NCBI GenBank assembly: GCA_002422865.1
Contig: DITN01000030.1
Span: forward strand, 1 to 34,072
DNA length: 34,072 nucleotides
Origin: Bacteroidetes bacterium UBA6183
GTDB taxonomy: Bacteria > Bacteroidota > Bacteroidia > UKL13-3
Direction of reading: 5' to 3'
This document shows positions 1 to 8,649 of this stretch, piece by piece (within the stretch, counting starts at the first letter, position 1; the number at the start of each line of letters is the position of its first letter). The position numbers were made by a program, and so were the translations under genes. The notes beneath the pieces were generated by a model. That model was not told the DNA's origin and ran no database searches. It was given only the letters and a program-made list of their open reading frames with translations.

Positions 1-282
1 ATGAGGTACAGCCTGTACTTTATAACGATTCATTAAAGCCGCACAAATGGCAACCGTACCCGGACGTTTACGTGTGTATACCTTATCAAAACCACCATCT
101 TTACGTTTACGTAAAATAAACTCCTCGCGGTGGTAAGTTACATCAATAAAAGCAGGTTTAAATTCCATTAAAGGATCAATGCCATTATACAAACTGTTTA
201 TGTCCTTGCCTTTTAATGGTGGCAATATTTCTATAGAAAATAAAGTCTCTTTGGCGTCTTTTATGATGTCGGTTAGTTTCAT
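1..282 (-). CDS. metF: 5,10-methylenetetrahydrofolate reductase, N-terminal part (cut by window edge)
   Basis: Only the first 94 codons are in the window; the gene continues beyond position 1. MetF is a cytoplasmic flavoenzyme that reduces 5,10-methylene-THF to 5-methyl-THF for methionine synthesis. The N-terminus reads MKLTDIIKDAKETLFSIEIL followed by PP, which matches the beta-1 motif of the family (FEFFPP in E. coli, where the Glu is catalytic). It is followed by DPLMEFKPAFIDVTYHREE and GTVAICAALMNRYKVQAVPH, both typical of Bacteroidota MetF. The ATG at 282 is the natural start because the conserved fold begins within 15 residues of it. A TACATTTG sequence on the minus strand (310-303) could be its -7 element, but no well-spaced -33 element was found. 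Family assignment is from recognised motifs; the C-terminal FAD-binding half cannot be checked here. Confidence 0.9.
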   Translation of the reverse strand, partial: MKLTDIIKDAKETLFSIEILPPLKGKDINSLYNGIDPLMEFKPAFIDVTYHREEFILRKRKDGGFDKVYTRKRPGTVAICAALMNRYKVQAVPH

Positions 283-344
283 GTGTTATTTAACTCTACC
301 CGCAAATGTATAAGATTGAACCAAATAACATAAACATAACAAAG

Positions 345-2723
345 TTATTTTTTGATGATACGTTTAACCTTAAGTTCGTTATGCTGTGTATTTACTTGCA
401 ATAAGTACATGCCAGGTGCTATGTCGGCCACATCAAAAGGCAATTGGTGTTTGCCTAATTGTAGTACTTTATTTTTGGTCAAGGTTTTGATAATCTTGCC
501 TTCAATATCAGTTAAAACCATGGTGTAGCTGCGCGATTCGCTGCAATCAATCTCAATATTTAGTTTGTTTTCAATTGGGTTTGGAAAGGCTGTTACCTCA
601 TACAAAACAAAAGCCGGATTACAGGTTTCAAAGTATTTGCAAGTTGAAGATGCTTGGTTATTGATGATGGCATTGGCCTCACGTTTTATGTCTATTGCAA
701 GCTCTGCTGGCAATGAACTAAGCAGGGTTGAGTCGGTTCTGTACCATGCAATAATACCGGTGTTTTTAAGTGTAGGGTGTACAATGGCAATCGGTAACAT
801 AGTGTTTAACTCGTTTATCAAAGCTTGTTTGGCTTTTTCTTTTGCTTCTAGATAAGGTGGATAATTAATTGGCGAAAGGTTGTGCTCCTTCATATAAACC
901 ACTTCTTTTGGGTCAATAAATTTATCAATGTCATATTCGTAGGCACGCCATCCAATTCCATCTAAGGAAGTTATCAAGACAGGGGTGGGTACTTTAGTAT
1001 TTTGTGCTGTATTTTGTGCTAAACTATCAGGTTCAAATGTGGGTGTACCACCTTTTTCTGTAAGTTTAAATCCAACTATATCGTGGGTTGATTCGTAATT
1101 GTTATAAACCGAATAAATGGAACTTGTTTTATCAATGTGTATTGGCACTCTGACACCTTCTGAGGTATAGGTGATGTTTAACTTGGCAAGTTCGTTTTCA
1201 GTTAACCTTACCAATCTCGATTTTTCTAATTTAAAGTTATCTGAAATTTTGTGGTTGCTTATTACATCCATCAGGTAGTTTGTTGGCCTAAACCATAACA
1301 CCATGTTGGATGTAACTTGGATGGGGATAAGGTATTCACATTCTTTTGCAAACCTAGCTTTGTTTAATGCCTCATTCTCGTGGTGTGATAATATATTTTT
1401 ATTAATGTAAAAATAGCCTATAATATCAATGTTTTTAGACCCTATTGCAATAAGTTGAATATCATTTTGGGTGTTAGTTGTACTGTTTAATATTGATTGC
1501 TTCTTATAAATGTTCGTTATTTTGTCATGATTTATAGTAAGGCGATATTGTTCACCGTTATCTTTAACGATTCCATTGTAGGTAAACCGATTTTTTCTCG
1601 ATGTAATGTTCAATAACTTTAATCCATCATTGTCTAACCTTACTATTCGTTTCTTTAATTGCGCAACCAAAGAATCTACTAATACAGATTTTAATACTTG
1701 AGAGTTTTTAATGTTTGAGTATGAATTTACAATTCGCCTATACTCACCAATATTTGTTTTATCAACCCTAGCTTGTAACTGCTGTTTAGCAACTAATGGT
1801 AGCGCTTCAATAAACGCTTGCTCTGCTTTAAACCAAAAAGTAATTTCTAGGTCGGTATGGTATTTACCGTTTACATTAGCTTTGGTTTGCAGGTGTACAG
1901 GCACACAAAAAGGTTTTATTTCTTGCACAAAATCTTCTACAGAATTAGTCCTATGATCAAAATGTTCGGCAACATAGGTATTGGTGTCCTTGTGTGATTT
2001 TACCACAATAAATGCTGGCCCAAAAGGAACATTTTCTGCAATTATTTTCGATAAGGCTAAAGTGCCATTTTGTTTGATGTGAATATCTCCCGACTTGTTT
2101 ACCCTTAATCCAAATGAGAAAAAGCCTTTTTCAATTGGTTTATTGTTTTCTTTTATGGTTACTTCTGTTACTGTGTCCACCACATTCTCATAACTCAATA
2201 CATTTCCATCAGTAATAATTCCCAATTTTGCTAACTCTTCATGGGTTAACATCAGTTCACCGTTTTCATTAAAATATTCGCGGGTAGGTTCTTGTGGTTC
2301 AACATAACTGTTGCTGTTTGCAGGTTCAAACCAATTCGTTATTTTGTTTGGTGCTTGCGGTTTATTTAATGAATTAGAAGTAACCTGTTGTGGTTTGGTT
2401 GGGCTTAATTGAAGCCGGTTTAATACCGGCTTTTCAATTAAACCAGTTGTGTTGTTTGGTTTGGGCTGAGTAGGTGCAACTTGTTTCAGGCTTGTTGTTG
2501 CTTGGGGTTTAATGGTGCTTACATTTTGGTTATTCCACATCAGCCAAATGGCTGTAATTATTACCGAAAGTGTGCTCATAAATACGAATAGTTTAAGGTT
2601 AAAAAATCGTTTTTTAACAACCACTTTCGGTGCAGCGTTTAACAAATTAGCCACCTCTTTTTCTGTTAATAAAGGGGCTTGTTGTTTAGCTGCATCAAAA
2701 TAATTTTGCAAGTGTTTACTCAT
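345..2723 (-). CDS. Membrane-anchored putative anti-sigma partner with internal repeats and a T9SS type A sorting domain
   Basis: This 792-residue protein overlaps the upstream ECF sigma gene by 8 bp, so the two are probably translationally coupled. Seen: a short cytoplasmic-type N-terminus (residues 1-40), one hydrophobic segment at about 44-63, a Pro/Gln/Asn-rich linker to about 150, and a large region with three degenerate repeats. The repeats open with LTHEELAKLGI (about 160), LDNDGLKLLNI (about 363) and LTENELAKLNI (about 508). They close with aromatic strands EITFWFKAEQ, MVLWFRPTNY and IIAWYRTDST. The last 80 residues, from FPNPIENKLNIEI to the final VKRIIKK, match a T9SS type A C-terminal sorting domain. 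Position and topology suggest an anti-sigma regulator or envelope sensor. No classical anti-sigma or FecR domain is recognisable, so the role is inferred from context. A sorting domain on a protein without a cleavable signal peptide is odd. Confidence 0.75.
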   Translation of the reverse strand: MSKHLQNYFDAAKQQAPLLTEKEVANLLNAAPKVVVKKRFFNLKLFVFMSTLSVIITAIWLMWNNQNVSTIKPQATTSLKQVAPTQPKPNNTTGLIEKPVLNRLQLSPTKPQQVTSNSLNKPQAPNKITNWFEPANSNSYVEPQEPTREYFNENGELMLTHEELAKLGIITDGNVLSYENVVDTVTEVTIKENNKPIEKGFFSFGLRVNKSGDIHIKQNGTLALSKIIAENVPFGPAFIVVKSHKDTNTYVAEHFDHRTNSVEDFVQEIKPFCVPVHLQTKANVNGKYHTDLEITFWFKAEQAFIEALPLVAKQQLQARVDKTNIGEYRRIVNSYSNIKNSQVLKSVLVDSLVAQLKKRIVRLDNDGLKLLNITSRKNRFTYNGIVKDNGEQYRLTINHDKITNIYKKQSILNSTTNTQNDIQLIAIGSKNIDIIGYFYINKNILSHHENEALNKARFAKECEYLIPIQVTSNMVLWFRPTNYLMDVISNHKISDNFKLEKSRLVRLTENELAKLNITYTSEGVRVPIHIDKTSSIYSVYNNYESTHDIVGFKLTEKGGTPTFEPDSLAQNTAQNTKVPTPVLITSLDGIGWRAYEYDIDKFIDPKEVVYMKEHNLSPINYPPYLEAKEKAKQALINELNTMLPIAIVHPTLKNTGIIAWYRTDSTLLSSLPAELAIDIKREANAIINNQASSTCKYFETCNPAFVLYEVTAFPNPIENKLNIEIDCSESRSYTMVLTDIEGKIIKTLTKNKVLQLGKHQLPFDVADIAPGMYLLQVNTQHNELKVKRIIKK

Positions 2724-3258
2724 ACCAAACTCCTTTCATTTGTGTGAGGTGTTTCTCTTCTTTGTTCTCTAGCAACTGCGATAATGTTTTGCGGGCACGG
2801 TGTATATTGGTTTTAACCCCGGCCACCGATAGGTTTTGCAGTTTTGCTATTTCTTCCATACTCAATCCACTTATTTCATAACACACAATGGCTTCGCGTT
2901 GCTTTTGCGGAATTTTATTTAATGCCCTGTTTAATTCGTGTTGCATTAAGGTATGTTCACTATTGCTATTATCTGCGCGGTTTTCGGCTGCAATACCATC
3001 AAACCACCCCCAAAACTTTTTACGCCTTATTTTTTTATTTACCAGGTTAGATGCAACACTAAACAAGTAACTTAAAAATGCGGCTTCGTCTTTTAATTCG
3101 TCAAGTTGCTCAAAAGCAATTAAAATGGTCTCACTCACCACATCTTTTGCCTCTTCTTTATCCCAAACTAAAGTTTGCACAAAACGGCTCAACCGTGCAT
3201 GCTGCGGTTGGTAAAGTGCCATAAAGCGCTCTTGTTTGCTCAAGTTAAGGTTACTCAC
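2716..3258 (-). CDS. RNA polymerase sigma factor, ECF (sigma-70) family
   Basis: This protein of about 180 residues directs RNA polymerase to alternative promoters. Region 2 begins at FMALYQPQHARLSRFVQTLV and includes the helix KEEAKDVVSETILIAFEQLD; region 4 carries the helix-turn-helix around IPQKQREAIVCYEISGLSMEEIAKLQNLSVAGVKTNIHRARKTL (quoted as separate motifs: IPQKQREAIVCYEISGLSME, then EIAKLQNLSVAGVKTNIHRA). This is typical of ECF factors. The start is uncertain: GTG at 3258 is used here because an ATG at 3222 would begin inside region 2, while a TTG at 3264 would add two residues. The downstream gene overlaps by 8 bp and encodes a membrane protein, the usual arrangement for a sigma/anti-sigma pair. 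The intergenic stretch up to secA (253 bp) shows no clear TAnnTTTG element for this gene. The regulon is unknown. Confidence 0.9.
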   Translation of the reverse strand: MSNLNLSKQERFMALYQPQHARLSRFVQTLVWDKEEAKDVVSETILIAFEQLDELKDEAAFLSYLFSVASNLVNKKIRRKKFWGWFDGIAAENRADNSNSEHTLMQHELNRALNKIPQKQREAIVCYEISGLSMEEIAKLQNLSVAGVKTNIHRARKTLSQLLENKEEKHLTQMKGVWYE

Positions 3259-3517
3259 GTGCAAAGTGGTTGTTCTGTCAGTAGGTGGTTTAAGTAACTA
3301 AAAAAGTTTCAGCATAGGGCGTTTTGTTTTGTAATATACTGATAATTAGTGTTTAATTTTTAAATATTTGTTTGTGGAGTTCTGCTTATAAACACCTTGT
3401 TAACTGCCAATCTGCCCATTGTTAGGGGCTTGGCGTTATTTATGTAAAAAAGCCACTAATGCACGGTAAATTTTATTATTTTTACCGCCCTTAATTAATA
3501 CAGAAAAACACGAACAG

Positions 3518-6500
3518 ATGATAGGATCTATATTCAATACCATTGCTAAAGTATTTGGAAGCAAGTCGGAGAGAGATTTAAAAACAATTTACCCCATTGT
3601 TACAGAGATAAATCAGGCATACGAAAAATTACGCAACATCAGCAACGATGAGTTGCGTGCTAAAACTGCCGAGTTTAAAGCAACCATTGCCGATCATTTA
3701 AAAAATATAGATACCGAAATAGAAGAAGGCAAACATGCTGCGGAAGCAGAAAAGGATTTACAAGCCAAAGAAGATTTGTTTAGAAACGTTGATAAATTGA
3801 AAAAACAACGTGATGAGCAGTTAGAAGTGGTGTTGAACCAAATATTACCTGAAGCATTTGCCGTAGTTAAGGAAACAGCCCGCAGGTTATCTGAAGATAA
3901 AGAACTAACCGTTACCGCCACCGAGTTTGATAAAACATTAGCCACACACGCACGCTTTAAAAAACCTGTGCGTATTGAAGACGATAAAGCCATTTGGAGC
4001 AACACATGGGATGCAGCGGGTAGCACAGTAACTTGGAACATGGTTCATTACGATGTGCAGTTAATTGGTGGTATCGTATTGCATCAAGGTAAAATTTCTG
4101 AAATGGCCACAGGTGAGGGTAAAACCTTGGTTTCTACTTTACCTGCCTACCTAAATGCACTATCAGGACAAGGCGTTCATATCGTTACGGTGAATGATTA
4201 TTTGGCACGAAGGGATTGTGAATGGAATGGTCCTTTGTTTGAGTTCCATGGCTTACGTGTTGATTGTATCGACTACCATCAACCCAACTCACCAGAAAGA
4301 CGTAATGCTTACACAGCCGATTTAATTTACGGTACCAATAACGAATTTGGTTTTGATTATTTGCGTGATAACATGGCGCGCGATTTAACTGAACTTGTTC
4401 AACGCAAACATCATTTTGCCATGGTGGATGAGGTGGATAGTGTGTTAATTGATGATGCACGTACTCCCTTAATCATTAGTGGTCCGGTGCCTAAAGGCGA
4501 TGACCAACAATTTCACGCGTTAAAACCTCGCATAGAGAAAATAGTAAATGCACAAAAAGCATTTGTAAATACCGCTTTAAACGAAGCCAAAAAGTTAATT
4601 GCTGCAGGCAACGATAAAGAGGGTGGTTTCCGTTTGTTGCAAGCATACCGTGGTTTACCTAAAAACAGTGCATTAATTAAGTTTTTGGGTGAGCAAGGAA
4701 TGAAGCAGATTTTGTTAAAAACAGAATCGTATTATTTGCAGGATCAACAAAAAGAAATGCACAAGGTTGATGCTGATTTATACTTTACCATTGAGGAAAA
4801 ACACAACTCTATTGAGTTAACAGAAAAAGGTGTTGATTTAATTACCGCCTCGGGCGAAGATCCTCATTTCTTTATTATCCCAGATGTGGGTGCAGAGATT
4901 GCCGAGATTGAAAAATCAACCCAAAACGATGAAGATAAACTAAAACACAAAGAGCAGTTGATGCTCGATTTCTCTATTAAATCAGAACGTATACACACCG
5001 TTAATCAGTTGCTAAAAGCATACTGTATGTTTGATAGAGATGTGGAATACATTTTGGCGGATGGCAAAGTAAAAATTGTTGATGAACAAACCGGTCGTGT
5101 ACTTGACGGCCGCAGATACAGCGATGGTTTACACCAAGCTATTGAAGCCAAAGAAAATGTAAAAGTAGAAGCAGCAACTCAAACCTACGCAACCATTACG
5201 CTGCAAAACTATTTCCGTATGTACCACAAATTAGCAGGTATGACGGGTACTGCTGAAACAGAAGCTGGTGAGTTTTGGGAAATTTATAAATTAGATGTGG
5301 TGGTTATTCCTACCAACCGTAACATATCTCGTAAAGATGAAAATGATGTAATCTATAAAACCAGACGCGAGAAATACAATGCGGTTATTGATGAGGTTCA
5401 GAAATTAACCGAAGCCGGTCGTCCGATATTGGTGGGTACTACATCGGTTGAGGTGAGTGAAACCTTAAGTAAGATGTTACAGTTGCGTAAAATCAAACAC
5501 AATGTGTTAAACGCAAAACAACACCAACGTGAGGCAGATATTGTTGCTGAAGCGGGTCAGGCCGGAACGGTAACCATTGCAACCAACATGGCTGGTCGTG
5601 GTACGGATATTAAGCTAGGTGAAGGTGTAAAAGAAGCCGGAGGTTTGGCTATTATTGGTACCGAACGTCATGAGTCAAGGCGTGTTGACAGACAGTTACG
5701 TGGTCGCGCTGGTCGTCAGGGAGATCCGGGTTCATCTCGTTTTTATGTTTCTTTAGAAGATGATTTGATGCGTTTATTCGGAAGTGAGCGTATTGCTTCT
5801 GTTATGGACAGGTTAGGTATGAAAGAAGGTGAGAACATCGAACACTCTTTAATTACCAAAAACATAGAACGTGCACAACGTAAAGTAGAACAAAATAACT
5901 TTGGTATTCGTAAACGTTTGTTAGAGTATGATGATGTAATGAACAGCCAACGTGAAGTTATTTATACCAAACGCAGAAACGCCTTAAATGGTGATAAATT
6001 AGATTTAGACTTTAGCAACATGTTGCATGATGTGTGCTACGAACTGGTAGAACAATACCGCGACCTGAAAAATGTGGGTGAGTTTAAATTAGAGTGCATA
6101 CGTTTATTTGCTTACGAACCACAAATGGATGAAAGCACGTTTATGGGTGGTAAAGTAGAACAGGTTGTGGATACTTTGTATGATGACTTAATCAATCACT
6201 ACAATCAAAAATGCCAACACATAGCTAACGATACTTTACCTGTAATTAAAAACGTATACGAAAATCAAGCGCAACAATTTGATACCATTGGTGTACCGTT
6301 TACAGATGGTATTCGTGGCATGCAAATAGGTGTTAACCTTAAAAAAGCCTACGAAACACAAGGTGCTGAAGTGATTAAAACTTTTGAAAAGTTTACCAAC
6401 TTACACATTATTGATGACGAGTGGAAAGAGCATTTGCGTGAAATGGATGAGTTAAAACAATCGGCACAAAATGCAGTATTAGAGCAAAAAGATCCTTTAT

Positions 6501-6859
6501 TAATTTACAAGTTAGAATCGTTTAACTTGTTTAAAGATATGTTAAGCCGTGTAAATCGTGAAGTGCTAAGTATGTTGTTTAAGTCCTTTGTTCCAATGCA
6601 AGAAACGCAACAACAGGCAGCTCCGCAATTACGTCCGGTACAAGAAGTTCGTCAAGCACCTCAACCCAAATTGCAAACCAGCCGCCCTGATGAAATTGCC
6701 GAAGCTTTAAAAGCAAATGCAATGGCTCGCGAAGGCGCAGGAGAGATGCCTAAACAACAACAAATTATTAACGATAATAAAATTGGTCGTAACGATCCTT
6801 GTCCTTGCGGAAGCGGCAAAAAGTATAAGGCTTGTCACGGTAAAGAAGAATCAAATTAG
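3518..6859 (+). CDS. secA: Preprotein translocase ATPase SecA
   Basis: SecA is the cytoplasmic motor that drives unfolded proteins through SecYEG. Seen: Walker A motif MATGEGKTL at about residues 206-214, DEAD-type Walker B MVDEVDSVLIDDARTPLIIS at about 301-320, the motifs MTGTAETEAGEFW and ATNMAGRGTDIKLGEG in the second half, and RQLRGRAGRQGDPGSSRFY of the second nucleotide-binding fold. The C-terminal zinc-binding tail CPCGSGKKYKACHG lies at about 1094-1107. At 1113 residues it is about 200 longer than E. coli SecA (901). The extra length includes insertions before Walker A (roughly residues 60-110 and 135-175), as expected in Bacteroidota. The leader holds a small inverted repeat, CGGTAAA at 3464-3470 pairing with TTTACCG at 3481-3487. 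No SecM-like leader gene is visible. Confidence 0.98.
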   Translation: MIGSIFNTIAKVFGSKSERDLKTIYPIVTEINQAYEKLRNISNDELRAKTAEFKATIADHLKNIDTEIEEGKHAAEAEKDLQAKEDLFRNVDKLKKQRDEQLEVVLNQILPEAFAVVKETARRLSEDKELTVTATEFDKTLATHARFKKPVRIEDDKAIWSNTWDAAGSTVTWNMVHYDVQLIGGIVLHQGKISEMATGEGKTLVSTLPAYLNALSGQGVHIVTVNDYLARRDCEWNGPLFEFHGLRVDCIDYHQPNSPERRNAYTADLIYGTNNEFGFDYLRDNMARDLTELVQRKHHFAMVDEVDSVLIDDARTPLIISGPVPKGDDQQFHALKPRIEKIVNAQKAFVNTALNEAKKLIAAGNDKEGGFRLLQAYRGLPKNSALIKFLGEQGMKQILLKTESYYLQDQQKEMHKVDADLYFTIEEKHNSIELTEKGVDLITASGEDPHFFIIPDVGAEIAEIEKSTQNDEDKLKHKEQLMLDFSIKSERIHTVNQLLKAYCMFDRDVEYILADGKVKIVDEQTGRVLDGRRYSDGLHQAIEAKENVKVEAATQTYATITLQNYFRMYHKLAGMTGTAETEAGEFWEIYKLDVVVIPTNRNISRKDENDVIYKTRREKYNAVIDEVQKLTEAGRPILVGTTSVEVSETLSKMLQLRKIKHNVLNAKQHQREADIVAEAGQAGTVTIATNMAGRGTDIKLGEGVKEAGGLAIIGTERHESRRVDRQLRGRAGRQGDPGSSRFYVSLEDDLMRLFGSERIASVMDRLGMKEGENIEHSLITKNIERAQRKVEQNNFGIRKRLLEYDDVMNSQREVIYTKRRNALNGDKLDLDFSNMLHDVCYELVEQYRDLKNVGEFKLECIRLFAYEPQMDESTFMGGKVEQVVDTLYDDLINHYNQKCQHIANDTLPVIKNVYENQAQQFDTIGVPFTDGIRGMQIGVNLKKAYETQGAEVIKTFEKFTNLHIIDDEWKEHLREMDELKQSAQNAVLEQKDPLLIYKLESFNLFKDMLSRVNREVLSMLFKSFVPMQETQQQAAPQLRPVQEVRQAPQPKLQTSRPDEIAEALKANAMAREGAGEMPKQQQIINDNKIGRNDPCPCGSGKKYKACHGKEESN

Positions 6860-7013
6860 AAGATTGAAATGTTAAATCTGAAATCAGCTAAATCGAATAG
6901 AATCTCGAGGTTGAATGTAAGGTTTCATTTTTCGGTTTTTGAAGATTAGATATAGGGAATTAGTATAAAGTAGTTGTCTAAATAAAAGGCATAAAACTAC
7001 TGAAATAAATTAA

Positions 7014-7676
7014 ATGGAAGACTTAAATATTTACATTGAGCACACTAATTTAAAACCGGATGCTACGCATCAGGACATCATTAAATTGTGTGAAGAGGCT
7101 GTTGAACATAAGTTTTACGGAGTGTGTGTATCACCATACCACGTGCAGTTGGCGAAAAAAACCATTAAAAAATCACCGGTAAAAATTATTACCGTAGCAG
7201 GTTTTCCATTTGGCTACAATACGGTAGCCAGTAAGGTGGAGGAAACTAAAAAAGCCATCATTGGTGGTGCTGATGAAGTTGATGTGGTGATGAATATTGC
7301 TGCTTTTAAGAGTGGTGATGATGCAACTGTGTTAAACGATTTACAAGCTGTTATTATGGCTTGTCATCTGCAAAACAAAGTAGCCAAAGTAATTATTGAA
7401 ACGGCTTTGTTAACCAAAGAAGAAATTGAAAAGGCATGTAGATTGTGTGTAGATAGTGAAGCTGATTTTGTGAAGACTTCAACCGGATATGCATCAAGTG
7501 GTGCTAAAGTAGAAGACATAGAATTGATGCGTAAAGTATTGCCTGCAAAGGTTAAAATAAAAGCTGCAGGAGGTATAAGAGATCACGCAACAGCGGTGGC
7601 CATGGTTAATGCAGGAGCATCTCGTTTGGGTACATCAGCAAGTTTAACCATCATGGGTGTTGAACAAACTGTTTAG
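7014..7676 (+). CDS. deoC: Deoxyribose-phosphate aldolase
   Basis: DeoC cleaves 2-deoxyribose-5-phosphate to glyceraldehyde-3-phosphate and acetaldehyde in deoxynucleoside salvage, in the cytoplasm. The 220-residue protein has the class I aldolase signatures: FVKTSTGY with the Schiff-base lysine at residue 153, KAAGGIRD with the second conserved lysine at 183, and ADEVDVVMN with the conserved Asp near residue 90. The length is normal for the short DeoC type. The stop codon is two bases before the next start (7679), so this gene and the SPOR protein are likely co-transcribed. The 154-bp leader after secA contains a 7-bp inverted repeat (AGTAGTT 6969-6975, AACTACT 6995-7001) of unknown meaning. 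No terminator is obvious after secA. Confidence 0.95.
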   Translation: MEDLNIYIEHTNLKPDATHQDIIKLCEEAVEHKFYGVCVSPYHVQLAKKTIKKSPVKIITVAGFPFGYNTVASKVEETKKAIIGGADEVDVVMNIAAFKSGDDATVLNDLQAVIMACHLQNKVAKVIIETALLTKEEIEKACRLCVDSEADFVKTSTGYASSGAKVEDIELMRKVLPAKVKIKAAGGIRDHATAVAMVNAGASRLGTSASLTIMGVEQTV

Positions 7677-7678
7677 TT

Positions 7679-8065
7679 ATGAAAAAAATATTGTTTGTAG
7701 TATTTAGTTTTTGGGGCATTTATCAAGCCAATGCGCAACAAAATGTGCAGGTAATTGGCGATGCTCACCTTGATTCGTTGGTACAACGTAACATTGAATT
7801 AAACGAGGCTGCAAATGGTATTCAAGGATACCGCATTCAAATCTTTTTTGGCAGCGATAGAAAAGCGGCTAACGAAGCCCGTACTAAATTTTTGCAACTT
7901 TATCCGGAAACAGAAGCGCACTTAATTTATCAGCAACCAAACTTTAAAGTACGTGTTGGCGATTTTCGTAACCAACTAGAAGCACAAGCTATGTTTAGAA
8001 GTTTGTTAACCCAGTTTGAAACCGTATTTATAGTACCGGACAAAATTAACTTGCCGAAATTATAA
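7679..8065 (+). CDS. Secreted SPOR-domain protein
   Basis: A 128-residue protein with a Sec signal peptide (MKKILFVVFSFWGIYQANAQ, cleavage expected after the NAQ). The mature part has a C-terminal SPOR-like module: GYRIQIFFGSDRKAANEART at about residues 50-69, then AHLIYQQPNFKVRVGDFRNQ and a final beta strand ending FIVPDKINLP. SPOR domains bind denuded peptidoglycan glycan strands, often at division sites; here the domain is almost the whole protein. Related Bacteroidota genes are commonly called SPOR domain-containing protein. It follows deoC by 2 bp with no functional connection that I can see, so the operon may be simply a result of compaction. Localisation is probably periplasmic. Confidence 0.85.
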   Translation: MKKILFVVFSFWGIYQANAQQNVQVIGDAHLDSLVQRNIELNEAANGIQGYRIQIFFGSDRKAANEARTKFLQLYPETEAHLIYQQPNFKVRVGDFRNQLEAQAMFRSLLTQFETVFIVPDKINLPKL

Positions 8066-8158
8066 GGGGTTTAGGGTTTGTTGTTAGTGGTTTATTGTTC
8101 TTTGATTTTCGTTCACTTATGAGTGTTATTTTGGAGTTACAATTAATGTTGGTTAACT

Positions 8159-8180
8159 TGTTGTTTCACATTAAACAACA
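8159..8180. promoter_or_regulatory. Inverted repeat just upstream of the four-helix-bundle gene
   Basis: TGTTGTTT (8159-8166) and AAACAACA (8173-8180) are perfect complements separated by 6 nt, ending 5 bp before the ATG at 8186. It could be an operator or a translation-occluding hairpin. No supporting family knowledge. Confidence 0.35.
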
Positions 8181-8185
8181 CGATT

Positions 8186-8584
8186 ATGGCAACATTTAAA
8201 AAGTTTGAAGATATTGAAGCATGGCAATTGGCAAGAGAGTTATCAAAAAAGGTATGGAAGTTAACATGCTTAGGTACATTTAAGGATGACTTCGGGTTGA
8301 AGCAACAAGTCAATAAATCAACCGGTTCTGTAATGGATAATATAGCTGAAGGATTTGGTAGAGGAGGCAATAAAGAATTTATTCATTTTATCGGAATTTC
8401 GTTGGGTTCTTTAGACGAAACCAAGTCACAGTTATATCGTGCACTTGATCGCGAACATATTTAGCAACAAGTATTTGATGATATGGAACAATTAGTTCAA
8501 TCTATTGGAAACAAACTAGGGAAACTCTCATCTTACCTCAACCAAAGTGACATTAAAGGAATAAAATTTAAAAGTAAAACGTAA
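8186..8584 (+). pseudogene. Four-helix-bundle protein (23S rRNA intervening-sequence / S23 family), interrupted by an in-frame TAG
   Basis: The reading frame starts MATFKKFEDIEAWQLARELS and contains the family hallmarks SVMDNIAEGFGRGGNKEFIH and SLGSLDETKSQLYRALD. Codon 93 (8462-8464) is TAG. The same frame then stays open for 39 more codons, to the TAA at 8582-8584, reading QQVFDDMEQLVQSIGNKLGK and then LSSYLNQSDIKGIKFKSKT. That tail fits the last helix of the family, whose members are usually about 115-130 residues long; the frame up to TAG gives only 92. The simplest reading is a recent nonsense mutation; a 92-residue truncated product or amber readthrough are alternatives. The family is found inside rRNA intervening sequences and as solitary intergenic genes; its function is not firmly established. 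The flanks are G/T-rich on the left (8066-8098) and A/C-rich on the right (8597-8622). Confidence 0.75.
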
Positions 8585-8649
8585 CACTCAATCAGAACAC
8601 CAAACTACAAACTCCAAACGAGAAACTAATAAAACTATTTTAATATAAC

